Source: Candidatus Krumholzibacteriota bacterium
GTDB taxonomy: Bacteria > Krumholzibacteriota > Krumholzibacteriia > Krumholzibacteriales > Krumholzibacteriaceae
Assembly (NCBI GenBank): GCA_016931295.1
Contig: JAFGEZ010000001.1
Location: 186,001-250,000, forward strand
DNA: 64,000 bases
Direction: 5' to 3'
The notes under the pieces are model-generated. The model saw nothing but the letters and a program-made list of their open reading frames with translations, ran no database searches and was not told where the DNA came from. Of this stretch, positions 1 through 8,458 are shown piece by piece; within the stretch, counting starts at the first letter, position 1, and the number at the start of each line of letters is the position of its first letter. The position numbers were made by a program, and so were the translations under genes.

Positions 1-229
1 CACGGCCCTCGGCCAGTATCTCCGTCCCGGCATGGAACAGGAACCGGTGCGCGAGTACGTGCACCCGGAACGCTTCGCCCGGATCGAACGCGAAAGTTAT
101 CGGATGGGATTTCTCGAGGTGACGGCGGGGCCCCTCGTGAGGAGCTCCTACCAGGAAAACGACACCGGGGCGGCCGTGTCGGCGAGGACCGATGTCACGC
201 CGGACGTCCGCAGGAGGATTGATTCATGA
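1..229 (+). CDS. lipA: Lipoyl synthase, C-terminal end (partial)
   Basis: This is the last ~75 codons of a radical-SAM enzyme that inserts two sulfur atoms into protein-bound octanoyl groups to make lipoyl cofactor. The frame is open from base 2. It shows the LipA C-terminal blocks [18 protein letters not shown] and [16 protein letters not shown]; in the family the RSSY serine ligates the auxiliary iron-sulfur cluster. The radical-SAM and auxiliary-cluster cysteines lie upstream of the window. The stop codon shares ATGA with the next start, so it is probably co-translated with hpf. The lipoyl acceptor GcvH and a lipoate ligase are encoded at the far end of the window. Confidence 0.9.
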   Translation, partial: TALGQYLRPGMEQEPVREYVHPERFARIERESYRMGFLEVTAGPLVRSSYQENDTGAAVSARTDVTPDVRRRIDS

Positions 230-786
230 AATTGACGACCACCGCGAGACATTTCGACTCGAGCGCCGAACTCCAGGACCATATCACGGAGCGGCTGTTG
301 CGCTTCAAGCGCTATTTCGAGGGCATTCTCAACGTCGATGTCATCATGGAGGTGGAAAAGTTTCGTCATATCGCCGAGGTGCACGTTCACGTCAACGGGC
401 ACGATTTCACCGCGAAGGAAGAATCCGAGGACATGTACACCTCGATCGACGAGGCGGCGAAGAGCCTCGAGCGGCAGATAAAGAAGTTCAAGGGCAAGAT
501 CATCGCGACGCACCACAAGCCCCGGAAGTCGACCCGGCTCCTCGTGCAGGCCGAGACGGTCTTCGATTCGAAAAGCGTCGATTCGGACGGCGGCCTCGAG
601 ATGATCGAGCAGTACGCGCTCGAGATCCCCGACATGGTCCTCGAGGAGGCCATCACGACGATGACCGGGGGGCAGGAGAATTTTCTGCTGTTCAACAACG
701 TCAAAACGGGTAAACTGAGCCTCGTCTACAAGCGTCCCGACGGGCATTACGGGGTCATCGGCCCCGCCGCCGGCGAGGCGGACTGA
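226..786 (+). CDS. hpf: Ribosome hibernation promoting factor, long form
   Basis: A 186-residue long-form HPF that stabilises inactive ribosomes by occupying the 30S subunit and driving 100S dimer formation in stationary phase. The N-terminal ~105 residues match the RaiA/HPF fold ([10 protein letters not shown] start; conserved basic patch FKRYFEGI). After a variable linker, the C-terminal ~55 residues form the dimerisation domain ([21 protein letters not shown], then GHYGVIGP). Length fits the long form (about 180-190) rather than the ~95-110 residue short form. It overlaps lipA by four bases and lies 38 bases before hprK. An hpf-hprK pair is a familiar arrangement in bacteria with HPr kinase. 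Confidence 0.93.
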   Translation: MKLTTTARHFDSSAELQDHITERLLRFKRYFEGILNVDVIMEVEKFRHIAEVHVHVNGHDFTAKEESEDMYTSIDEAAKSLERQIKKFKGKIIATHHKPRKSTRLLVQAETVFDSKSVDSDGGLEMIEQYALEIPDMVLEEAITTMTGGQENFLLFNNVKTGKLSLVYKRPDGHYGVIGPAAGEAD

Positions 787-824
787 TTCCCCGGCGAGCG
801 AAGCGCCGAGCGGGGGAGGGCGTC

Positions 825-1793
825 GTGGAGAACGAATACACGGTCCGGCAGTTCCTCGAGGATTCCGGAGCCGATTTCGACCTCGAGCTGCTCACCGAGG
901 TGGATACCGGCCCGATCGGCATCACCGTGCCGGACGTCCATCGCCCCGCCTTCGCCCTGACCGGGTTCATGGCGAACTATCTCCACAACCGCATCCAGCT
1001 CCTCGGCGAGACGGAGATCCTCTTTCTCCGCTCCCTCACGGGTGCGGAGCAGCGGGAGGCCTTCGCGAGGCTCTTCTCCGAGCGACTCTGCTGCATGATC
1101 GTCACCAAGGGGCTCGACCTGCCCCCCGACCTGCTCCCGATGGCCGAGGAACGCGGCGTGCCGGTCCTCAGGACGTCGATGTCGACGACCCCCTTCATCC
1201 ACAGCCTGACGAGCCATCTCGAGAGCGTGTTCGCTCCCCAGACGACCGTCCACGGCTCCCTCGTCGACGTCTACGGCGTGGGGCTCTTCTTCACCGGCAG
1301 GAGCGGGATCGGCAAGAGCGAGATCGTCCTCGATCTCGTCGAGCGCGGCCACCGGCTCGTCGCCGACGACGTCGTCGAGATCATCCGCCAGGGAGACGTG
1401 CTGATGGGGCGGGGCAAGGAGCACCTCCTGCACTTCATGGAGATCAGGGGGCTCGGCATCATCAACGTCATGGACCTCTTCGGCATCCGCGCCGTCCGCA
1501 TCCAGAAGCGGATCGAGGTCGTCGTCCATCTCGAGGACTGGGACCCCAACAAGGACTGGGACCGGGTCGGGCTCGAGGAGCAGCGGCACGAGATACTCGG
1601 CGTCAACGTCCGCCAGGTGACGATACCGATCTATCCGGGAAAGAACATCACGGTGATCTCCGAGACGATCGCCCTCAATCACATGCTCAAGGTCTACGGC
1701 ATCGACGCGGCGAAACGGCTCGACCAGACTCTGATGGACATGATCGAGAGCGACCGGAAGACGAGACGATACCTGAAACACGACACGGAATGA
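825..1793 (+). CDS. hprK: HPr kinase/phosphorylase
   Basis: A 322-residue bifunctional enzyme that phosphorylates and dephosphorylates HPr at Ser46 in response to ATP, phosphate and glycolytic intermediates, controlling PTS activity and carbon-source choice. It has the N-terminal HprK domain (about 1-135), the Walker A motif GRSGIGKS at 158-165, and the family signature MEIRGLGIINV at 205-215. The GTG start is chosen because it follows a purine-rich ribosome site (GGGGGAGGG). The stop overlaps the EIIA start by ATGA. Its target, an HPr with serine at position 46, is encoded 4.5 kb downstream in the same gene string. Confidence 0.95.
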   Translation: MENEYTVRQFLEDSGADFDLELLTEVDTGPIGITVPDVHRPAFALTGFMANYLHNRIQLLGETEILFLRSLTGAEQREAFARLFSERLCCMIVTKGLDLPPDLLPMAEERGVPVLRTSMSTTPFIHSLTSHLESVFAPQTTVHGSLVDVYGVGLFFTGRSGIGKSEIVLDLVERGHRLVADDVVEIIRQGDVLMGRGKEHLLHFMEIRGLGIINVMDLFGIRAVRIQKRIEVVVHLEDWDPNKDWDRVGLEEQRHEILGVNVRQVTIPIYPGKNITVISETIALNHMLKVYGIDAAKRLDQTLMDMIESDRKTRRYLKHDTE

Positions 1794-2218
1794 GCTGCGG
1801 AACCGACCACGAAGGCACGATCGGCATCATCGTGACGCACGGGACCCTCGGGCGCGAGCTTCTGCGCACGGCCGAGCTGATCGTCGGGCGGAGCGCCGGA
1901 CTCTACGCGATCTCCGGGAGCGACCTGTGCAACGAGGAGGTCGTCGGCCGTATCCGGCGGATCGCCGGCGAGTGCACGGGGGCGCGCATCGTCGTCTTCG
2001 TCGACTATTTCGGCGGCTCGTGTTGCATCAACAGCATGCGGGCGGCGGAGAAGATGCCGGGGACCACGGTCGTCAGCGGCGTCAACCTGCCGCTCTTGCT
2101 CGACTTCCTCACGAAGAAGGATTCGATGGAGTTCGACCGGATGATCGAACACATCCTCGGCCGCGGCAAGGAGAGCATCCGGCGCGTCGAGCTCCAAATG
2201 GGAGGAGGGGACGGATGA
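1790..2218 (+). CDS. PTS mannose-family EIIA component
   Basis: A 142-residue cytoplasmic phosphocarrier of the mannose (Man/Lev) PTS family. It accepts phosphate from HPr and passes it to EIIB. The N-terminal strand TIGIIVTHGTLGRELL carries the expected phospho-histidine (H17), followed by the family's G-x-V-F-V-D-x-F-G-G-S-like segment (IVVFVDYFGGSC). It is a free-standing EIIA domain, not fused to EIIB as in E. coli ManX. ATGA overlaps link it to hprK upstream and EIIB downstream. The sugar specificity cannot be read from the sequence. Confidence 0.9.
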   Translation: MSCGTDHEGTIGIIVTHGTLGRELLRTAELIVGRSAGLYAISGSDLCNEEVVGRIRRIAGECTGARIVVFVDYFGGSCCINSMRAAEKMPGTTVVSGVNLPLLLDFLTKKDSMEFDRMIEHILGRGKESIRRVELQMGGGDG

Positions 2219-2688
2219 TCGAGCTCCTGCGCATCGACGACCGCCTCATCCACGCGCAGGTCGTGATCGGCTGGGGGCGCGTGATGAACCCCGACCGGAT
2301 CGTCGTCGCCGACGACGAGGTCGCGGCGAGCGAGTGGGAACGGAACCTGTACGGGACGGCCGTGCCTTCCGACATCAAGGTCTCGATCCTTTCCCTCGAG
2401 GAGACCGCACGGCGGGCGGCGGGGGGCGTCTTCGACAAGGAGAAGGTGATCCTGCTCGTCCGCGAGCCGGGGAGCGTTCTCGCCCTCGTCGACCTGGGCC
2501 TTCCCGTCGAACTGGTCAACGTCGGCGGGCTCCACTACGCCGAGGGCAAGGAGAAGATCATGGACGACGTCTATCTCGACGCCGAGGAACGCCGGGCGAT
2601 GCGGGAGCTCGTCAAGCGCGGGATCCGGCTCGAGGCGCAGGCGTTACCCGATCGCGATCCGGTGGTTTTGAACTCCCGGGTCGTCTGA
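2215..2688 (+). CDS. PTS mannose-family EIIB component
   Basis: A 157-residue EIIB protein of the Man family, which receives phosphate from EIIA and donates it to the sugar during transport. The N-terminus MIELLRIDDRLIHAQVVIGW matches the family signature RIDDRLIHGQV; the phosphorylated histidine is H13. The ATG that overlaps the EIIA stop (ATGA) is chosen because the family signature begins right after it. After a 54-base gap the string continues with a GH57 enzyme rather than directly with EIIC, an unusual insertion in a PTS operon. Confidence 0.92.
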   Translation: MIELLRIDDRLIHAQVVIGWGRVMNPDRIVVADDEVAASEWERNLYGTAVPSDIKVSILSLEETARRAAGGVFDKEKVILLVREPGSVLALVDLGLPVELVNVGGLHYAEGKEKIMDDVYLDAEERRAMRELVKRGIRLEAQALPDRDPVVLNSRVV

Positions 2689-2742
2689 TCCGCGGAGCGG
2701 CCGACGCCCCGCACCACTCCGAAACAGAAACGGACACGGACG

Positions 2743-4902
2743 ATGAAGCACACGGTCACCTTTATCCTCGGACTGCACAACCACCAGCCGGTCGGCAACT
2801 TCGAACACGTCATCGAGGAGGCGTACGAGCGGGCGTACCTGCCCTTCCTCGAGGTGCTCGAGGAGTACCCGCACATTCCCTTCGCGCTGCACAACAGCGG
2901 CATCCTCTGGGACTGGTTCGCCTCGCGGCACCCCGAATACGTCGAGCTCCTCGACAAAATGGTCGCGCGGGGGCAGGTCGAGCTGATGAGCGGCGGCTAT
3001 TACGAGCCGATCCTCACCGTCATCCCCGAGCGCGACCGGCAGGGGCAGCTCGCCATGATGCGCCGCCACCTCGAGGCGCGGTCGGGGCGCCCGCCCCGCG
3101 GCTGCTGGCTCACCGAGCGCATCTGGGATCCGCACCTCCCGCGGACCCTCGCCAACGCCGGCCTCGAGTACGTCGTGGTCGACGACAGCCATTTCAGGAG
3201 CACCGGTTTCCGCCCGGGCGAGATGCGCGGCTATTTCCGCACCGAGGAGGACGGGGCCTACGTGAACGTCTTCCCGATCGACAAGAAGCTCAGGTACCTG
3301 ATCCCCTTCCACGATCCGGCGGAGACGATCGAGTATCTCCGCGGCGTGGCGGAAGAGAACGGCGGGGGGACGGTCGTCCTCGCCGACGACGGCGAGAAGT
3401 TCGGGCTGTGGACGGGCACGCACGACCTCTGCTACGGGCAGGGCCGGCTCCGGCGGTTCTGCGACGCGCTCACCGGGGCGGGCGACTGGCTCCGGCTCTC
3501 CACCTTCGAGCGGGTGCTCGACGACGAGCCGCCGGCGGGGATCGTCTACCTGCCCACCGCGTCCTACAGCGAGATGATGGAATGGGCGCTCTCCCTTCCC
3601 GCGCAGAAGCTCCAGCGGGAGGCGCGGCGCGTCCTCGACGACCACGGCGGTTTCGGGGAGACGGCCGACCTCGTCCGCGGCGGATTCTGGCGCAACTTCC
3701 TCGTGAAGTACGAGGAGAGCAACTGGATGCACAAGCGGATGCTCGAGGTGAGCGGCATGCTCGCCGCGCACCGCGAACAGACGGGGGAGGACGACGCCTG
3801 GCGCGAGGCGGCCGGTCATCTCTACCAGGCCCAGTGCAACTGCGCCTACTGGCACGGGCTCTTCGGCGGGCTCTACCTGCCCCACCTGCGATCGGCCGTC
3901 TTCACGCACATCATCGGGGCGGAGAAGACGATCGAGACGGCCGCGCGCGCGGGGAACGACCTCCCGGCCGTCCGCGTCGCCGACATCGACGGCGACGGCG
4001 TCGAGGAGGTCTGCGTGGCGACGCCGGCGATGAAGATCGTCATGAAACGGCGCGGAGCGGCCCTGCGCGAATTCGACCTGAGGGAGCCGGCCTTCAATCT
4101 CACGGACACCCTGACGCGCAGGGAGGAGATCTATCACGCCCGGCTCGCCGATCTCGGCGCGGGCGGACCCGCCGACGGCGCGGTGAGCATCCACGACGTC
4201 CTCACCGCCAAGGAAACGGGCCTCGAGAAGATCATCGCCTACGACCGCTTTCCGCGGCACTCCCTGCTCGACCGGTTCATCGACGCGGATGCGACCCTCG
4301 CGGACTACGCCCGGGCGGCCTGCGACGAGCGGGGAAACTTCGTCTCGGCCGTCTGGGATCTCGACGTCGACGAGAGCGGCGATCTTCCGCTTCTTCGTTT
4401 CGTGCGCGACGGGCTCGTCGAGACCGCCGACGGGGCGCGAAACGTGCGGATCGAGAAACGGGTGTCGCCGCTCGGGCCGACGGGCCTCGAGGCCCGCTGG
4501 ACGCTGCGCGCGGCGGGAGGCGGCCTGCGCTGCCGGTTCGCCGTCGAGAGCGTCTTCTCCTTTCTCGCCGGGGACGCGCCCGACCGGTACGTGGAGATCC
4601 CCGGGCGCGAGATCGAGGATCGCCGGCTCGCCTCGACCGGCGAGGAACGCGACGTCGCCGAGGCGGCCCTGGTGGACGAGTGGCTCGGCCTGCGGGCCCG
4701 GTTTTGCTTCGAGCCAACCGCTCTCTTCTGGCGATACCCGATCGAGACCGTCTCGAATTCCGACGCCGGCTTCGAGCGCGTCTACCAGGGGACGGCGATC
4801 GTCCCCGTGTTCGATCTCGACCTCGCCGACGGGGAAGAGGCATCCTTCAGAATCGAGGTGCGCGTCGAGAAGACGTCGCGACCCGGGGAAGGCCGAGGGT
4901 GA
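2743..4902 (+). CDS. GH57 family 4-alpha-glucanotransferase / alpha-amylase
   Basis: A 719-residue glycoside hydrolase family 57 protein, with the length and layout of the Thermococcus 4-alpha-glucanotransferase type. The N-terminal TIM-like domain opens with LGLHNHQPVGNF. The nucleophile motif WLTERIWDP places E125, and ADDGEKFG at 214-221 places acid/base D216, both offset by two from the T. litoralis enzyme (E123, D214). The C-terminal half, with VADIDGDGVEEV and AFNLTDTLTRREE, matches the beta-sandwich domains found in this type. There is no signal peptide, so it should act in the cytoplasm on maltodextrin or glycogen. Its stop overlaps the EIIC start (GTGA), tying it to PTS expression. 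Transferase versus amylase activity cannot be decided from sequence. Confidence 0.88.
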   Translation: MKHTVTFILGLHNHQPVGNFEHVIEEAYERAYLPFLEVLEEYPHIPFALHNSGILWDWFASRHPEYVELLDKMVARGQVELMSGGYYEPILTVIPERDRQGQLAMMRRHLEARSGRPPRGCWLTERIWDPHLPRTLANAGLEYVVVDDSHFRSTGFRPGEMRGYFRTEEDGAYVNVFPIDKKLRYLIPFHDPAETIEYLRGVAEENGGGTVVLADDGEKFGLWTGTHDLCYGQGRLRRFCDALTGAGDWLRLSTFERVLDDEPPAGIVYLPTASYSEMMEWALSLPAQKLQREARRVLDDHGGFGETADLVRGGFWRNFLVKYEESNWMHKRMLEVSGMLAAHREQTGEDDAWREAAGHLYQAQCNCAYWHGLFGGLYLPHLRSAVFTHIIGAEKTIETAARAGNDLPAVRVADIDGDGVEEVCVATPAMKIVMKRRGAALREFDLREPAFNLTDTLTRREEIYHARLADLGAGGPADGAVSIHDVLTAKETGLEKIIAYDRFPRHSLLDRFIDADATLADYARAACDERGNFVSAVWDLDVDESGDLPLLRFVRDGLVETADGARNVRIEKRVSPLGPTGLEARWTLRAAGGGLRCRFAVESVFSFLAGDAPDRYVEIPGREIEDRRLASTGEERDVAEAALVDEWLGLRARFCFEPTALFWRYPIETVSNSDAGFERVYQGTAIVPVFDLDLADGEEASFRIEVRVEKTSRPGEGRG

Positions 4903-5576
4903 GGGAAGCGATCATAGCGGCGGCGATCGGCGGGCTCCTCGCCGTCGACAGCCGGAGTTCGCTGCGTTTCATGATCTCGCAGCCGATCGTCGGCGGGCTC
5001 CTCACGGGGCTGGCGCTCGGGGCGCCGGGCGAGGGATTCCTCGCCGGCTCGCTGATGCAGATGATGTTTCTCGGCTACGTGACCGTCCGCGGGCATCACG
5101 TGCCCGATCTGCCCATGGCGGGGGCGGCGGCGGCGGCCGTCTTCGTCCTTTCGCCCCGCGGGCTGGATCCGGCGGCGCAGGGGGCCGTCCTCTTCGTCGC
5201 GCTCGCTGTCGGGCTCGGCGCGGCCTGGCTCGGGCATGTCGTCTACCGCGGCGTGGGACACCTGACGGCGGAGATCGCGCCGGTCGCCCTGCGGCTCTAT
5301 CTCCAGGGGCGCCGGTCCACGGCGATGGCGCTTCATCTGTCCCTCCTGCCGCTGCATTTCCTCTACGGGTTCACCATCGTCCTCCTCGCCGTGCCGCTGG
5401 GCAGAGCGCTCGTCTCCCTGGCGGGGGGACAAATCGATTCCTGGGCGCAGCTCGGCCTGCTGCTGCCGGCGATCGGCGTGGGGGCCCTCATGCGCCTGCA
5501 TCTCGTGCGGACGCGCGTCTTCTGGCTCGGAGCGGGTTTTCTTTTCTCGTTCCTGCTGCTGACGATGGGAGGCTGA
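4899..5576 (+). CDS. PTS mannose-family EIIC membrane component
   Basis: A 225-residue polytopic inner-membrane protein of the EIIC-Man family, forming the sugar translocation unit with EIID. It is strongly hydrophobic from the N-terminus, with the early family blocks IGGLLAVDSRSS and SQPIVGGLLTGLALG followed by GSLMQMMFLGYV. The GTG start is chosen because the reading frame overlaps the GH57 stop by GTGA and the protein then begins exactly at the family's N-terminus. It is followed two bases after its stop by EIID. Sugar specificity is unknown. Confidence 0.88.
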   Translation: MREAIIAAAIGGLLAVDSRSSLRFMISQPIVGGLLTGLALGAPGEGFLAGSLMQMMFLGYVTVRGHHVPDLPMAGAAAAAVFVLSPRGLDPAAQGAVLFVALAVGLGAAWLGHVVYRGVGHLTAEIAPVALRLYLQGRRSTAMALHLSLLPLHFLYGFTIVLLAVPLGRALVSLAGGQIDSWAQLGLLLPAIGVGALMRLHLVRTRVFWLGAGFLFSFLLLTMGG

Positions 5577-5578
5577 GG

Positions 5579-6301
5579 GTGTTTCGCCACTGGAACCAGA
5601 TCTGGCGGCTCTTCCTGCTCCAGAACTCGCGCAACGAGAAGACCCTCGACGGGCTGGGGCTCCTGCACGTCCTCGCCCCCCGCTTCCCGGGCTGGGCGAC
5701 CGACGCGGAGGCGCTGGAGGATCTCGTCCGCCGGCACGGGGGCTACTTCAACGCGAACCCCGTTCTCGCATCCTACATCGCCGGCGTCGTCACGAACCTC
5801 GAACAGCGGCGGCGCGACGGCGAGGAGGTGACGCCGGAGCGCGTCGAGCGGGTGAAGAACGCCCTGGCGGCCGTTCTCACCGCCCGGGGGGATTATTTCT
5901 TCGAGGTCATTCTCCTCCCGCTCGGATTGACAATCGGCAGCATATTTGCTATTCATAGCTCATATATCGGTCCGGTCCTATTCCTCGCGCTCTACAATCT
6001 GTACCATCTCCGAACACGGATAGGTGGATATCTGATCGGCGTGCGGCTGGGCGAGGGGCTGGGCCGGGAACTCGTTTCGCACCTGTTCAGGGAACAGAGG
6101 CTGCTGGGCGGGTGCGCCGCGTTCTGCTCGGGCGCGTTCGCGGCGATCGTCTTCAGCAGGGCCCATGCGCTGGGCGGGCCCCGGTCCGCGGGATGGGGCG
6201 TGGCCGTCGCCCTCGCCATGGTCCTGCTCTCGAGACGGGTCTCCTTTCTCGCCGCGGTGACGATCCTGTTCCTGGCGACGGCGGCTTTTCTGCTGATATG
6301 A
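5579..6301 (+). CDS. PTS mannose-family EIID membrane component
   Basis: A 240-residue EIID protein, the second membrane subunit of the Man-family transporter. The conserved N-terminal part (RLFLLQNSRNEKTLDGLG, then the FNANPVLASYIAGVV block) is clear, and the C-terminal third is hydrophobic (IGSIFAIHSSYIGPVLFLAL and later segments). It is somewhat shorter than typical EIID proteins of about 270-300 residues. The GTG start lies just after the EIIC stop (TGAGGGTG). With EIIA, EIIB and EIIC it completes one permease. Confidence 0.88.
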   Translation: MFRHWNQIWRLFLLQNSRNEKTLDGLGLLHVLAPRFPGWATDAEALEDLVRRHGGYFNANPVLASYIAGVVTNLEQRRRDGEEVTPERVERVKNALAAVLTARGDYFFEVILLPLGLTIGSIFAIHSSYIGPVLFLALYNLYHLRTRIGGYLIGVRLGEGLGRELVSHLFREQRLLGGCAAFCSGAFAAIVFSRAHALGGPRSAGWGVAVALAMVLLSRRVSFLAAVTILFLATAAFLLI

Positions 6302-6344
6302 GCGGGGGCGGGCCGGCGCGGTCCCCGGGAAGAGGAATGACGCG

Positions 6345-6617
6345 ATGACGAGCGCCACCGTGACGGTGCGGAACGAGAACGGGATCCATCTCCGTCTCGC
6401 CGGCGAGCTCGTCAAGGCGGCGAACCGGTTCGAGTCGGAGATCATGATCGCCAAGGACTCGATGCAGGTCAACGCGAAGAGCATCCTCGGCGTCGCCGGT
6501 CTCGGCGCCGAATGCGGCGCTTCCCTCGACATCACCGCCGAGGGATCGGACGAGAAGCAGGCGATCGCCTTTCTCACGGAACTGTTCTCAAACCGTTTCA
6601 ACGTGGAAGAACGATGA
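6345..6617 (+). CDS. ptsH: Phosphocarrier protein HPr
   Basis: A 90-residue general PTS phosphocarrier between Enzyme I and EIIA. The active-site histidine is H15 (ENGIHLRLAG) and the regulatory serine is S46 (NAKSILGVAGL), the HprK target. R17, which supports phosphotransfer, is kept, but the usual proline at position 18 (HxRPA) is leucine here. Its stop overlaps the Enzyme I start by ATGA. Presence of both H15 and S46 together with hprK means the HPr-serine regulatory switch could work in this organism. Confidence 0.95.
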   Translation: MTSATVTVRNENGIHLRLAGELVKAANRFESEIMIAKDSMQVNAKSILGVAGLGAECGASLDITAEGSDEKQAIAFLTELFSNRFNVEER

Positions 6618-8428
6618 TCGATTCGGAACGCGGCGACAGGAAGGAAATGGTCTTCAACGGCATCCCGGCCTCGCCCGGGATCGCCTTCGGCGAGGCCTTC
6701 GTCGTCAATGTCGAGGATCTGCCCGTCTCCGAGGAACGCGTCGGCGAGGCGGAGATCGACATGGAGGTCGAGCGCTTCCGCGTGGCTCTCCGGGAGACCA
6801 AGAGCGAGCTCGACAAGCTCCACCGGACCCTCGAGGAGGAGATGGGGGAGGAGCACGCCAAGATCCTCGATTCGCACCGGTTGATCCTCGACGACGAGGC
6901 GATGGTCGAGGAGACGCTCTCGCTGATCAGGTCGGATTGCTACAACGCCGCCCGGGCGGTCACGCAGGTGCTCGACCGCTACCTGACGACCTTCGAGCAG
7001 ATCGAGGACGAATACCTCAAGGAGCGGGCCGAGGATATCCGCGACGTCAAGCGGCGGGTGACGAGGAACCTGCTCGGACAGAAGGTCGAGGGGCTCGCCA
7101 ATCTCCGCAAGAAGGCGATCGTCGTCGCCCACAACCTCACCCCCTCCGATACGGCGGGGCTCAAGAAGAAGTACGTCCTGGCCTTCGTCTCCGACATCGG
7201 CGGGTCCACCTCGCACGCCGCCATCATCGCCAGGTCGCAGGGGATTCCCGCGGTCGTCGGCCTCGACGGCTTCGCCAGGCAGGCGAAGCCCTACGACCGG
7301 CTGATCGTCGACGGCATCACCGGGCAGGTGATCCTCCACCCGACGCCGGAGACCGAGGCGCTCTACCGGGACGCGAAGGAACGTTTCCTGGAGATGGAGC
7401 GGGAGCTCCTCACGCTCAAGGACTACCCGGCCGTGACCCTCGACGGGCGGACGATCGAGCTCTCGGCCAACATCGAGACCGACGAGGAGATCGACGACGC
7501 CATCAGCCACGGCGCGAAGGGGATCGGCCTCTTCCGGACCGAATACTTCTTCATCACGAGGACGACGCTGCCGGGCGAGGAGGAGCAGTACCGGTACTAC
7601 CGGAAGGTCGTGAAGAAGCTTGCCCCCGATCCCGTCATCTTCCGCACGCTCGACGTCGGCGGCGACAAGATCGCTCGCTGGGCGGCGGCGGACACGGCCG
7701 AGGCCAACCCCTTCATGGGCTGGCGCGGGATCCGGTTCACCCTCTCGCGCAAGGACATCTTCCGGACGCAGCTGCGGGCGATCTTCAGGGCATCGGCCCA
7801 CGGGCGCGTGCGGATCATGTTCCCGATGATCTCGGTGATCGACGAGGTGCGCCAGGCGAAGGCGATCTGCGACGAGGTGCGGGACGACCTCCGCCGCGAA
7901 CGGTACTCGCTCGGCGACGACGTGGAGATCGGGATCATGATCGAGACCCCCTCCGCCGTGGCCCTGGCCGACAAGCTGGCCAAGGAGGTCGACTTCTTCA
8001 GCATCGGCACGAACGACCTCGTGCAGTACGCGCTCGCCGTCGATCGCGGCAACAGCCGCATCTCCTATCTCTACGATCCGCTCCACCCGGGCATCCTGCG
8101 CATGCTCCGCGACACGGTGAAGGCGGCCCACCGGAACGGGATCTGGGTGGGGATCTGCGGCGAGATGCCGGCGAGCGTCCGGGCCGCGCTGCTCGTCATC
8201 GGCCTCGGGATCGACGAGTTGAGCGCGAGCCCCTACCACATACCAGAAATCAAGAAGTTCATCCGTTCGATCACGTACGACGAGACGCGCGCGCTCGTCC
8301 GGAAGGCGCTCGGCAAGACGACCGCCGGCGAGATCCGCGAGCTTCTCGACACCTTCATCCGCGAGAAGCGCCCCGAGCTCGGCGAGTTCATCCGCGAGTG
8401 GGAGAAGACCGAACCGGATCAGGGCTGA
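6614..8428 (+). CDS. ptsI: PTS Enzyme I (phosphoenolpyruvate-protein phosphotransferase)
   Basis: A 604-residue enzyme that takes phosphate from PEP and transfers it to HPr. The phospho-histidine is H201 in GGSTSHAAIIAR. The C-terminal PEP-binding barrel shows GIGLFRTEYFF, FRTLDVGGDK, the NPFMGWRGIR block, FFSIGTNDLVQY and the catalytic cysteine in WVGICGEMPA. The start used overlaps the HPr stop (ATGA). An ATG 33 bases later (6647) has a better-looking ribosome site (AGGAAGGA) and would start right at the family's GIPASPGIAFG block, so either start is possible. All PTS general and specific components are now accounted for in one string. Confidence 0.95.
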   Translation: MIDSERGDRKEMVFNGIPASPGIAFGEAFVVNVEDLPVSEERVGEAEIDMEVERFRVALRETKSELDKLHRTLEEEMGEEHAKILDSHRLILDDEAMVEETLSLIRSDCYNAARAVTQVLDRYLTTFEQIEDEYLKERAEDIRDVKRRVTRNLLGQKVEGLANLRKKAIVVAHNLTPSDTAGLKKKYVLAFVSDIGGSTSHAAIIARSQGIPAVVGLDGFARQAKPYDRLIVDGITGQVILHPTPETEALYRDAKERFLEMERELLTLKDYPAVTLDGRTIELSANIETDEEIDDAISHGAKGIGLFRTEYFFITRTTLPGEEEQYRYYRKVVKKLAPDPVIFRTLDVGGDKIARWAAADTAEANPFMGWRGIRFTLSRKDIFRTQLRAIFRASAHGRVRIMFPMISVIDEVRQAKAICDEVRDDLRRERYSLGDDVEIGIMIETPSAVALADKLAKEVDFFSIGTNDLVQYALAVDRGNSRISYLYDPLHPGILRMLRDTVKAAHRNGIWVGICGEMPASVRAALLVIGLGIDELSASPYHIPEIKKFIRSITYDETRALVRKALGKTTAGEIRELLDTFIREKRPELGEFIREWEKTEPDQG

Positions 8429-8458
8429 TCGACCGTCCGCGGGACGAAGGAGAGGACG

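Noticed and set aside
2334-4898. Upstream part of a 1,080-codon plus-strand frame leading into EIIC
   Set aside because: It overlaps EIIB and GH57 in another frame and translates as Arg/Pro/Gly-rich sequence. Only the last 225 codons, from the GTG at 4899, match EIIC.
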